From Clostridium polynesiense (GTDB lineage: Bacteria > Bacillota > Clostridia > Clostridiales > Clostridiaceae), in assembly GCF_000820705.1 (NCBI RefSeq), contig NZ_CCXI01000133.1:1-64000 (forward strand): a DNA stretch of 64,000 nt, in the 5' to 3' direction. Shown in pieces: positions 33,622-41,589 of this stretch; within the stretch, counting starts at the first letter, position 1, and every line of letters begins with the position of its first letter. The notes beneath the pieces were generated by a model. That model saw only the letters and a program-made list of their open reading frames with translations, did no database searches and had not been told where the DNA came from. Made by a program: the position numbers and the translations under genes.

Positions 33622-34571
33622 GCAACTCTTCCCCCTTTGAATTCCCTTAATACAGGCTCCTCCTGGATACATCTGTCATCGAAATATGGGCACCTAGGAT
33701 GAAATTTACATCCGGTAGGCAAGTCCAACAAGCTTGGCATATCCAGGGATCTTAAAGGAAGCTTCTTTATAAATTCGCTTCTAAGCTTTGGATTAGCTTC
33801 AGGAACAGCACTGATTAAAGCGTGAAAATATGGGTGTTTAGGACTTTCTATAGCCTCTCTGATTTGGTTAGTTTCTATCATTCTTCCAAGGTACATAACC
33901 ACTATCCTCCCATGGGAAGCTATATATCTTGCAGTTCCTAAATCATGGGTTATATATATAAAACTGATTTTATACTTTTCATTCATCTTAGTCATAAGAT
34001 TCAAAAGCGATATCCTTAAGGATACATCTACCATTGAAACAGGCTCGTCAGCTACAATGAGCTTAGGCTTCATAGAAAGAGCTCTTGCCAGCAATATTCT
34101 CTGCCTCTGCCCTCCGCTAAGCTGATGAGGATATTTTTCTAAAAACTGATCTGCAGGAGTAAGTCCTACCTCCTCAAAATATTCTGTTAGTATATTCACT
34201 GCTTCAACATTATTTTTTGCCAGCTTATGCTGAAATAAAGGAAGAGATAAAGATTGAAAAATAGTCTTGTTAGGATTTAAGGCTGCATAAGAATCCTGAT
34301 GCACCATTTGAACTCCAAGCCTATACTCTCTAAATTCCTTTTTGTTCAGACTTTTAATATTTTTACCTTTAAAAAGAAGTTCTCCCTCAGTAGGCTCATG
34401 AACTCCTGCTATTATCTTACCTAAGGTTGTTTTGCCGCATCCGCTCTCTCCTACTACAGCAATTATTTCTCCTTCTTTTATATCAAGATTTACACCTACA
34501 AGGGCTCCGATTTTTTCCTTGCCCCTGCCTTTAAAATCCATGCTTATATCTTTTAGTTCCATTAAACTCAT
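33573..34571 (-). CDS. Oligopeptide/dipeptide ABC transporter ATPase (DppF/OppF-like)
   Basis: 332 residues. Walker A is GESGCGKTTLGK, Q-loop in VHQDSYAALNP, signature LSGGQRQRI, Walker B LIVADEPVS, and the switch His in YITHDLGTA. The C-terminal oligo-HPY region has the Cys-rich motif GCKFHPRCPYFDDRC expected of Opp/Dpp ATPases, possibly an iron-sulfur site. The start at 34571 is fixed by an ATGA overlap with the stop of the preceding ATPase gene. Confidence 0.93.
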   Translation of the reverse strand: MSLMELKDISMDFKGRGKEKIGALVGVNLDIKEGEIIAVVGESGCGKTTLGKIIAGVHEPTEGELLFKGKNIKSLNKKEFREYRLGVQMVHQDSYAALNPNKTIFQSLSLPLFQHKLAKNNVEAVNILTEYFEEVGLTPADQFLEKYPHQLSGGQRQRILLARALSMKPKLIVADEPVSMVDVSLRISLLNLMTKMNEKYKISFIYITHDLGTARYIASHGRIVVMYLGRMIETNQIREAIESPKHPYFHALISAVPEANPKLRSEFIKKLPLRSLDMPSLLDLPTGCKFHPRCPYFDDRCIQEEPVLREFKGGRVACHHAEKVLEITSKED

Positions 34572-35569
34572 AGTTCTTTCACCTTCTCCCATGAATAGCA
34601 TCTCGTAAACTGACTATCTTTCGAATTATACATAACATCCGTCTTTTCTTTTATTCCCTCACACTTACCAGCCTGTGCTATAGGACATCTTGGAGTAAAT
34701 CTGCACATATGAGGAAGATTCAGCATATTAGGAGGATACCCAGGTATAGCTCTTCTTTTAGACATATCATCTCTTAAGGATGGTATAGCATGCATTAATC
34801 CATAGGTATAAGGATGGGTAGGATCAAAAAACAAGCTTTCTACATCCCCATATTCAACTAACTGTCCTGCATACATTACTGCTAACCTGTTTACAACGGA
34901 ACCTATTATTGATACATCATGGGTAAGAAATATCATGGTGATATTTGTTTTATCATGTATCTTCCTTAAAATGTCAATTATGTACCATTGCGTAATAACA
35001 TCCAATGCAGTAGTGGGCTCATCAAGTATCAGCAAATCCGGTTCTAAAAGAAGGCTTAGAGCTATTATGGTTCTCTGCTTCATTCCACCGCTGAGCTGAT
35101 GAGGGTAACTTTCTAAAACTCTTTCTTCTAAACGCACACTTTTCATTAATTCTTTAGCTTTTTCCATTATTTCAGCATCAGATAAACTGTTGTCGTGTGC
35201 CCATGCAGTTTCTAAAAAATGCTCTTTGATTTTTAAAGATGGATTCAGTACATTTTGCGCAGCCTGAAAAACCGTGGTAATATTTGTCCATCTGTATTTT
35301 GCATATTCCTTGCTGCTAAGCTTTAATAAATCAACCTTTTCTCCATCAGGGGTATGATATATTATTTCTCCCTGAGATACTTTACCTGGTGCTCTAACGG
35401 TTTTTAATATGCCTGATGCTAATGTGGATTTACCGCTTCCGCTTTCTCCTATTATTCCAACGATATCTCCTCTATATATAGTCATTGATAAATCATCAAC
35501 AGCTCTTAATGCTTTATCATTTACTTTAAAATCTACAGAAAGATTTTTTATTTCTAAAATCGGTTTCAT
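34568..35569 (-). CDS. Oligopeptide/dipeptide ABC transporter ATPase (DppD/OppD-like)
   Basis: 333 residues. Walker A GESGSGKSTLAS, Q-loop VFQAAQNVLNP, signature LSGGMKQR, Walker B LLILDEPTT, switch FLTHDVSI. The oligo-HPY tail has MCRFTPRCPIAQAGKC. It pairs with the ATPase at 33573 to drive the two permeases at 35580 and 36488. Confidence 0.94.
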   Translation of the reverse strand: MKPILEIKNLSVDFKVNDKALRAVDDLSMTIYRGDIVGIIGESGSGKSTLASGILKTVRAPGKVSQGEIIYHTPDGEKVDLLKLSSKEYAKYRWTNITTVFQAAQNVLNPSLKIKEHFLETAWAHDNSLSDAEIMEKAKELMKSVRLEERVLESYPHQLSGGMKQRTIIALSLLLEPDLLILDEPTTALDVITQWYIIDILRKIHDKTNITMIFLTHDVSIIGSVVNRLAVMYAGQLVEYGDVESLFFDPTHPYTYGLMHAIPSLRDDMSKRRAIPGYPPNMLNLPHMCRFTPRCPIAQAGKCEGIKEKTDVMYNSKDSQFTRCYSWEKVKEL

Positions 35570-35579
35570 TTTATACCTC

Positions 35580-36485
35580 CTAAGCTCTTAATCTCGGATT
35601 TAATGCTTCATCTAAGCCAGTAGCAAAGAGATAACAGCCTAGCTGGAACAGAACTATACTTACCACCGGTGCCAAAAAATAAACCATTGAGCTGGATCCC
35701 AGCAATGCACCAGTTTGTGACAGGGAAATATTTATCATCATCCCCCAATGATTTCCTTTAAAAGGTACAAGGCCTAAATACATCAAACCTACGCTGGCTA
35801 ATATTGCACCTTTCATAATGGATATAAAGTTAACCGCAATATAAGAAACTATATTAGGCAGAATGTCGTTAACTATTATTCTGAAATTTGATAATCCCAT
35901 TATCCTGCTGGCTTCTATAAATTCTTTATGTTTTATAATAAGCACCTGAGATCTGATAGCTTTTGCCAGCCCAGCCCAGGACCACAGGGAAAGAACCAAA
36001 CCAAAGGTCAGCTGATTATCTATTGCTATAGCCATGGATAATATCATGGTTACCGGGAAGCTTGGTATAGTTAGGACGATATTTGTAAACATCATCAATA
36101 TTTCATCTATTTTACCGCCAAAGAGTCCTGATACTATTCCTATTACACAGGCAAAACTTATAGCAAAAACCGCTGTATATGCCGCTACCAGAAGAACGTC
36201 TCTGGAGCCTAAAAGAAGCTGCACCAATGTATCCTTGCCTGCAAAATCCGTTCCTAAAGGATGCGCTACGGAAGGAGCCTGAAGCCTGTTCATATAATCA
36301 GACTTAGGACTTTCTAAAAACATAGGAGCAAATATGGAAATCAACAAAAATGCTGCCAGTATAATGAATCCTATTCTGGATAATTTATTACCCCAAATAC
36401 TCTTAAAAAATGCTTGTATACCTTGACTGTAGCTTACTTTGTATTTTTTTTGTTCAATAACTACTCTTTGATGCATTTCACTCAT
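35580..36485 (-). CDS. Peptide ABC transporter permease (DppC/OppC-like)
   Basis: 301 residues with about six membrane segments and a cytoplasmic N-terminus. The family opening HPLGTDFAGKDTLVQLLLGSR is present (about 75-95), as is the EAA loop EASRIMGLSNFRIIVNDILPN (residues about 190-210). It lies 2 bases after the DppB-like gene. Confidence 0.93.
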   Translation of the reverse strand: MSEMHQRVVIEQKKYKVSYSQGIQAFFKSIWGNKLSRIGFIILAAFLLISIFAPMFLESPKSDYMNRLQAPSVAHPLGTDFAGKDTLVQLLLGSRDVLLVAAYTAVFAISFACVIGIVSGLFGGKIDEILMMFTNIVLTIPSFPVTMILSMAIAIDNQLTFGLVLSLWSWAGLAKAIRSQVLIIKHKEFIEASRIMGLSNFRIIVNDILPNIVSYIAVNFISIMKGAILASVGLMYLGLVPFKGNHWGMMINISLSQTGALLGSSSMVYFLAPVVSIVLFQLGCYLFATGLDEALNPRLRA

Positions 36486-36487
36486 AT

Positions 36488-37462
36488 TTATCTCTCCCTT
36501 AGTCTCGGATTTAATACCTTATATAAAAATTCTGCCAACAAACTAGAAAGTACAACCATAATTATGATTATGAAAAACATTCCCTGCATAAGTGGAAAAT
36601 CTCTTCTTGATAATGCCATGGTTAAATAGTACCCTACACCGGGATATAGAAATAAATTTTCTATAAGGGGTGAACCTCCGAACATTAATCCAAAAGTGAT
36701 TGCAAGGGTAGTTATCATAGGTAAAATAGCATTTCTTCCTAAATAGTGTACAAGTATTCTCCTGTTTGATAATCCTCTAACATTAGCATAAGAGATATAA
36801 TCTTCTCCTAAGACATTTAATGAGTTAGCTCTCATTGCAATTGTCCATGTGGCTACTGTAGTCATAAAGTATGACATAACAGGAAGTATAGTGTGCTTAA
36901 GCACATTTAATATAAAAGCCATGTTAAACCCCGGCTTTACTCCTGAGCTATAGGCTCCCTTTGAAGGCAGCAGTCCTAGAGTAACCGCAAAAAGGAACAC
37001 AAGAAGATATGCCACTATATAATCGGGAATGGATCCAAATATTGATTGATACACCGTTAAAGCAGCATTAATTGATTTTTTCTGTTTCCAGGCGACATAT
37101 ATCCCAAGCAGCACACCTACCACGAAAGAAAGAGTCAGGGACATAGTAAGTACCAGCAGGGTCCAGGGAAGAGCTCCCTTTATTATTTCTATTACAGGCT
37201 TTTTATAAGACATTGAAGTTCCCAAATTACCTGTTAGTATTCCCTTCATATACTGAACAAATCTCTCTGAAGAAGGCATATTGGGGTCATAATTCAAAGT
37301 AGCTATAGCCCTTTGATAAGCCTGATCATAAGGAAGATTTTCTGTTCTTACAATTTCCCCTGCCAAAATATCTACCGGATCTCCCGGCATAGCATCAATA
37401 ACTACAAATACTACTACTACTGATATAAGTATTGTCAAAACAGTCATAAGCAGCTTTTTCAT
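36488..37462 (-). CDS. Peptide ABC transporter permease (DppB/OppB-like)
   Basis: 324 residues with about six membrane segments. The N-terminal helix is followed by DAMPGDPVDILAG. The EAA loop is SYANVRGLSNRRILVHYLGRN, and the C-terminal GGSPLIENLFLYPGVGYYL block is typical. It is transcribed after nagZ, with a 40-base gap. Confidence 0.93.
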   Translation of the reverse strand: MKKLLMTVLTILISVVVVFVVIDAMPGDPVDILAGEIVRTENLPYDQAYQRAIATLNYDPNMPSSERFVQYMKGILTGNLGTSMSYKKPVIEIIKGALPWTLLVLTMSLTLSFVVGVLLGIYVAWKQKKSINAALTVYQSIFGSIPDYIVAYLLVFLFAVTLGLLPSKGAYSSGVKPGFNMAFILNVLKHTILPVMSYFMTTVATWTIAMRANSLNVLGEDYISYANVRGLSNRRILVHYLGRNAILPMITTLAITFGLMFGGSPLIENLFLYPGVGYYLTMALSRRDFPLMQGMFFIIIIMVVLSSLLAEFLYKVLNPRLRER

Positions 37463-37502
37463 TTATTTCATCCTCTCCATAACTAATAAATATTTATAAT
37501 TT

Positions 37503-39077
37503 TTACTGTAAATTCACAGGAAGCCTTCCCTCTGCCTTGATTTCTCCCTTTAATACCTTTATCAAGCTGTTTACTGAATTCTTAGTGTATTCATAAGACA
37601 TAAGACATCCGTCTACCCAAGAAAGTTCTGTAAAATCATAGGGATTTCTCATGACTATGAGTATAATATTTCTTTCTTCCCCTCGTAGTTTTTTAGCTAA
37701 ATTAAGCTGCTTTTTAAATATACTTCCATTAACGGTGCAGAGGATTACTGTGTCATAACCTCCGCATTTCTCTGATAAGCCGTCAATTACCTCATCACTG
37801 GGCTCCATGGGTATTTCATAATTACATATATCTAGTTGAGGTAACGATTCCCTTAAAATCTTTCCAAAGTTCAAATCCTCTCTTTTTCCTTCAACTCCGG
37901 TGATAACCTTTACTTTTGGAGATATAACAAGTATATTTTTCCCATTCAAAGGTATAACCTTATCATTTTTCATAAGAGTTATGGATTTTTCACTGGCTTC
38001 TTTTGCTAAAAGTAAATGTTCTTCTTTATCCATCTGGTTTTTTATATCTACATATTCTTTTTCTATGAAATTTTTATAATTAAGATTACTTTTCGCCTTT
38101 AATATTCTGTTAACCCTGTCATCAATGACCTCCATGGGGATTTCACCGGCATTTACCTTTTCATATATTCTCTTTATAGAGCCTGCCTGCTTTTCAAAAG
38201 TATGGGATATGCAAATCAAATCAGCTCCTGCCTTTACTGCCATAGGAGCAGCCTCCTCAGAAGTAAAATTGTCATCTATAGCTTTCATTTCCATACAATC
38301 TGTAATTATTAAACCATCAAATTTAAGTTCATCCCTCAAAAGACCTTTTAAAATATTACTGGAAAGAGTAGCTGGAATATTTTCTTTTTCATATGCCGGA
38401 AAAACTATATGAGCTGTCATTATAGCTTTTACCCCTGCTTCTACAGCTTTTTTAAAGGGATAAAGCTCTACGGAACTAAGCCTTTCTTTGCCATGATTTA
38501 CAATAGGTAATCCAAGGTGAGAATCAACTTCTGTATCTCCATGACCTGGGAAATGTTTTGCAGTAGCGATTATACCTGCATCCTGCATTCCCTTAATGGT
38601 TTCACATCCTAAATCCGCCACTTTTTCTGGGATATCTCCAAAACTTCTCACTCCTATTACAGGATTCTTAGGATTATTATTTACATCTAAACTGGGAGCA
38701 AGATTAAAATTGATTCCTAAAGCATTTAAGCCTTCACCGGTATATCTGCCTATCTTATAGCTGTAATCAAGGTTGTCTGCAGCACCTTGAGCCATATTTC
38801 CCGGAAAATGAGTAACTCCGCTGTACATTCTTGCAACCATTCCATTTTCTTGATCTATACTTATAAATAGAGGCACTCCGTTGCTTTCTATGGCTATCTT
38901 TTGGAGCTTCTTAGTCAGTTCAAAAACCTGCTTTGGATTTTTACAATTTCTTTCAAACAAAATTATATTTCCCACGTGATATTTTGTTATAAGCTCTCTT
39001 ATTTCTTCCGTTACCGTTGTCCCTTCAAAGCCTGCAACTATAAGCTGACCTATTTTTCTTTTTAAATCCACCCACAT
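37503..39077 (-). CDS. nagZ: GH3 beta-N-acetylglucosaminidase
   Basis: 524 residues. Removes terminal GlcNAc from cell-wall fragments. The NagZ-specific histidine loop KHFPGHGDTEVDSH supplies the acid/base dyad, and the nucleophile Asp is in GLIITDCMEMKAI. A C-terminal Rossmann-like domain follows (about 375-524). No signal peptide is visible, so it acts in the cytoplasm on imported fragments, unlike the exported Bacillus NagZ. It is directly downstream of namZ. Confidence 0.92.
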   Translation of the reverse strand: MWVDLKRKIGQLIVAGFEGTTVTEEIRELITKYHVGNIILFERNCKNPKQVFELTKKLQKIAIESNGVPLFISIDQENGMVARMYSGVTHFPGNMAQGAADNLDYSYKIGRYTGEGLNALGINFNLAPSLDVNNNPKNPVIGVRSFGDIPEKVADLGCETIKGMQDAGIIATAKHFPGHGDTEVDSHLGLPIVNHGKERLSSVELYPFKKAVEAGVKAIMTAHIVFPAYEKENIPATLSSNILKGLLRDELKFDGLIITDCMEMKAIDDNFTSEEAAPMAVKAGADLICISHTFEKQAGSIKRIYEKVNAGEIPMEVIDDRVNRILKAKSNLNYKNFIEKEYVDIKNQMDKEEHLLLAKEASEKSITLMKNDKVIPLNGKNILVISPKVKVITGVEGKREDLNFGKILRESLPQLDICNYEIPMEPSDEVIDGLSEKCGGYDTVILCTVNGSIFKKQLNLAKKLRGEERNIILIVMRNPYDFTELSWVDGCLMSYEYTKNSVNSLIKVLKGEIKAEGRLPVNLQ

Positions 39078-39127
39078 AACCCCCTTAATATTCTTATATT
39101 AAAACTAAATAGTAACTATATAATTAT

Positions 39128-39153
39128 TTGTCACTTGTCAGGTGCCTGGCACC
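39128..39153. repeat. Dispersed GGTGCC-type repeat, copy 2
   Basis: Between namZ and nagZ. It is identical over 25 bases to 3911-3935 and contains the near-palindrome GGTGCCTGGCACC. It is positioned so that the operon transcript would carry it. Confidence 0.8.
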
Positions 39154-39163
39154 ACAATTAAAA

Positions 39164-40309
39164 TCAATAAATATGATACTTTTCCTTTATAGCTTTAAAG
39201 TGCTTTGTTTCTTCCAGCCACCTTCTGTAGCATTCCAAAGGTGTTAAAATTCCTTTCCTTATTAAGCTGCTGCCGGTATTATAGTCTATCATGGGGCGTC
39301 CACTTTTCGAATAAGCCTCTAAAAAGCAGAACTTTTCTTCATCAGAAGATTTAATCTTTTCAAGGAGGGTTACACCGGTTAAAACTGGCTTGAAGCTTTC
39401 TTTGTCATTTATTATTAGCTCTACCCCGCCACACATCACATCTTTGTGCTTTGAAAAGGTTGGGGTGAAGTATACAGGTCTAAACTTTACCCCAGGAAGA
39501 TTTTCTAAGTTCATTTTTCGGGAAAGTTCATGAGCATCTATCCATGGTGCTCCTACTATTTCAAAAGGCTTTGTAGTGCCTCTTCCTTCTGAAATATTGG
39601 TTCCTTCAAAGATACATGTTCCATTGTATACCAATGCAGTATTTAAAGTAGGCATATTAGGTGATGGCATTATCCATGGAAGATCGGTGTCTTCAAAATA
39701 CATTTCTCTTCTCCAGCCATCCATTGGGATAACTGTCAGATGGCAGTTTATACCAAACTCTTCATTGAAAAGCATTGCAAGCTCACCTATAGTTAATCCA
39801 TATCTTTGAGGTATAGGATATAAACCTATAAAGGAGGTAAAACCTTCCTCTATTAATCCACCTTCTACCTCTATACCGTTAATAGGATTAGGCCTGTCTA
39901 ACACTACGAATTCCTTTCCCTGCTCTTTACAGCCCATCATGCAGTAAGCCATTGTGTAGATATATGTATAAAATCTCGAGCCTGCATCCTGTATGTCTAT
40001 TACCATCACATCTATGTCAGCCAGCATCTCTTTAGAAGGCCTTTTACTTTCTCCATAGAGACTGAATACCGGTACTCCTGAGCGTTTATCAACATAACTG
40101 CTTACCTTTTCACCTGCCTGAATGTCTCCTCTTACTCCGTGCTCCGGAGAATATAAAGCCTTTAAATTCAATTCGTCCTTAAAAACATCTATAGTGCTTT
40201 CATACCTTGAATTCATGCCTGTAGGATTAGTTATTAATCCAATCCTTTTATTTTTTAATACACTTTGTATTTCAGCTTTTCTATCAATTGCAAGAATAAC
40301 TTTATCCAT
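39164..40309 (-). CDS. namZ: Exo-beta-N-acetylmuramidase (DUF1343, NamZ/YbbC-like)
   Basis: 381 residues of the family now known as NamZ, which releases MurNAc from the non-reducing end of peptidoglycan fragments after NagZ has removed GlcNAc. Family blocks are IGLITNPTGMN near residue 24, LYSPEHGVRGDIQAGEKV, MVIDIQDAGSRFYTYIYTM, VLDRPNPINGIEVEGG and YNGTCIFEGTNISEGRGTT. No signal peptide is seen, so it is probably cytoplasmic here. It lies 8 bases after murK. Confidence 0.92.
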   Translation of the reverse strand: MDKVILAIDRKAEIQSVLKNKRIGLITNPTGMNSRYESTIDVFKDELNLKALYSPEHGVRGDIQAGEKVSSYVDKRSGVPVFSLYGESKRPSKEMLADIDVMVIDIQDAGSRFYTYIYTMAYCMMGCKEQGKEFVVLDRPNPINGIEVEGGLIEEGFTSFIGLYPIPQRYGLTIGELAMLFNEEFGINCHLTVIPMDGWRREMYFEDTDLPWIMPSPNMPTLNTALVYNGTCIFEGTNISEGRGTTKPFEIVGAPWIDAHELSRKMNLENLPGVKFRPVYFTPTFSKHKDVMCGGVELIINDKESFKPVLTGVTLLEKIKSSDEEKFCFLEAYSKSGRPMIDYNTGSSLIRKGILTPLECYRRWLEETKHFKAIKEKYHIY

Positions 40310-40317
40310 AAAACCAC

Positions 40318-41241
40318 CTATATTCCTTTTAAGATTTTAATGGCCGCTCCAGAAGCAGCATCTTGTCCAGTTATTGATACACAAGCGTTTTTAAATATAC
40401 TTTGAATCTTTTTAGTAAATCCTTCTCGTATATAGTCATTATTTACAAGCACACTTCCATCTATAATAACTTTGAAACTTTCTCCGCTGTCCATGAAGCC
40501 AAGCTTCTTTGCAGCAGGTAAAACCGTATAAACAAGTTCATCTATGGTTTCATCAGCAATTTTTATAGAAACAGCATCTTTTAATTTTAATCCGTCCTCA
40601 ATAAGAACCGCTAAAGCTGCAATGTGCTCTTTATTGCTCTGTTCTCCGTATATTTTCATAATTACTTCTTCTTCACTGTTAATCTGTAATACTTTAAACA
40701 AGAGTTCCTTCAATGCTGTTTTTTCTCCTCTGCCGTCATAAGCCTTCATCACTGCTTTAACAATTTTTATTCCCAGGCTGTAGGCACTGCCTTCATCTCC
40801 TATGATATGACCCCAGCCGCTTACCCTGACCGCATCACCCTGCTTGTTTCTCCCATAGCAAATAGCTCCTGTTCCTGCAATTAGAAGAAGTGCCGCCTCT
40901 CCTCTAGATCCAGCTATTAAGGATATTTCTCCATCATGGGTAATCTGTAAATTCCCTTTATACCCTAAATTCCTTACTATCTCTTCAAGTTGAGATTTAA
41001 CGCTGTCACGGGCTCCACCTGCTGCTCCTATACACATACCTATACAATCATCAAAGCTTAATCCGTTATCTATAATTCCTTCCTGTAAAACCATTTCTAT
41101 AGACTGCTTTACAGTATCATAACCGCTGGAAAGTATATTACAGGGACCTCCTATACAAGAAAACTGCACCTTTTCCTCAGTATCCATTACTATAAGCTTG
41201 GTTTTAGTACCTCCACCGTCAATTCCCACAATATACTTCAT
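40318..41241 (-). CDS. murK: BadF-type MurNAc/GlcNAc kinase
   Basis: 307 residues. Phosphate loops YIVGIDGGGTKTKLIV, CIGAAGGARDS, ITHDGEISL and LIAGTGAICYG, with GWGHIIGDEGSAY; all are typical of the BadF/BcrA ATPase family. Clostridium acetobutylicum MurK, a kinase of MurNAc and GlcNAc, belongs to this family, and the next two genes release exactly those sugars. It heads the operon murK-namZ-nagZ-ABC. Plain GlcNAc kinase is the alternative. Confidence 0.88.
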   Translation of the reverse strand: MKYIVGIDGGGTKTKLIVMDTEEKVQFSCIGGPCNILSSGYDTVKQSIEMVLQEGIIDNGLSFDDCIGMCIGAAGGARDSVKSQLEEIVRNLGYKGNLQITHDGEISLIAGSRGEAALLLIAGTGAICYGRNKQGDAVRVSGWGHIIGDEGSAYSLGIKIVKAVMKAYDGRGEKTALKELLFKVLQINSEEEVIMKIYGEQSNKEHIAALAVLIEDGLKLKDAVSIKIADETIDELVYTVLPAAKKLGFMDSGESFKVIIDGSVLVNNDYIREGFTKKIQSIFKNACVSITGQDAASGAAIKILKGI

Positions 41242-41285
41242 TTTTATCCTCCGTCACTGCAATAGTTTCATTAAATTGTAGTTTT

Positions 41286-41314
41286 GTTATAATTTTGTAT
41301 ACTACCATGGTAAA
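41286..41314 (-). promoter_or_regulatory. Promoter of the murK-namZ-nagZ operon with overlapping dyads
   Basis: Minus strand: -35 TTTACC (41314-41309), a 17-base spacer, -10 TATAAC (41291-41286). Two dyads overlap the -35 end: TACCATGGTA at 41303-41312 and GTAAATGTTTAC at 41310-41321. A repressor bound there would block the promoter. The remaining 41322-41519 stretch is AT-rich without visible genes. Confidence 0.5.
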
Positions 41315-41519
41315 CATTTACACAAGCAAAGTCCATATTACAGAAAATTTATAATTAATTAACATTAATTTTAAAATTATATTGCCAATATAGTATTTTT
41401 TCGCTTTAATGTTTATCATATTTTTCTTATATAGCAAATTTTATCATTTTTAATTGATACACTAAGGTTCACTATCTGTATTATTTTAAATATAAAGATA
41501 CACATTAATTTTAAAAAGC

Positions 41520-41553
41520 AAATCCTATTTAGATAAAAATCTAAATAGGATTT
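41520..41553. terminator. Terminator after the second binding-protein gene
   Basis: Perfect 15-bp arms (AAATCCTATTTAGAT and partner) with a 4-base loop. It lies between the gene ending at 41590 and the murK promoter. It makes the second binding protein a separate transcript. Confidence 0.75.
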
Positions 41554-41589
41554 AAATTTAGTATCAGTTCATTATTAGATTATATCTGA

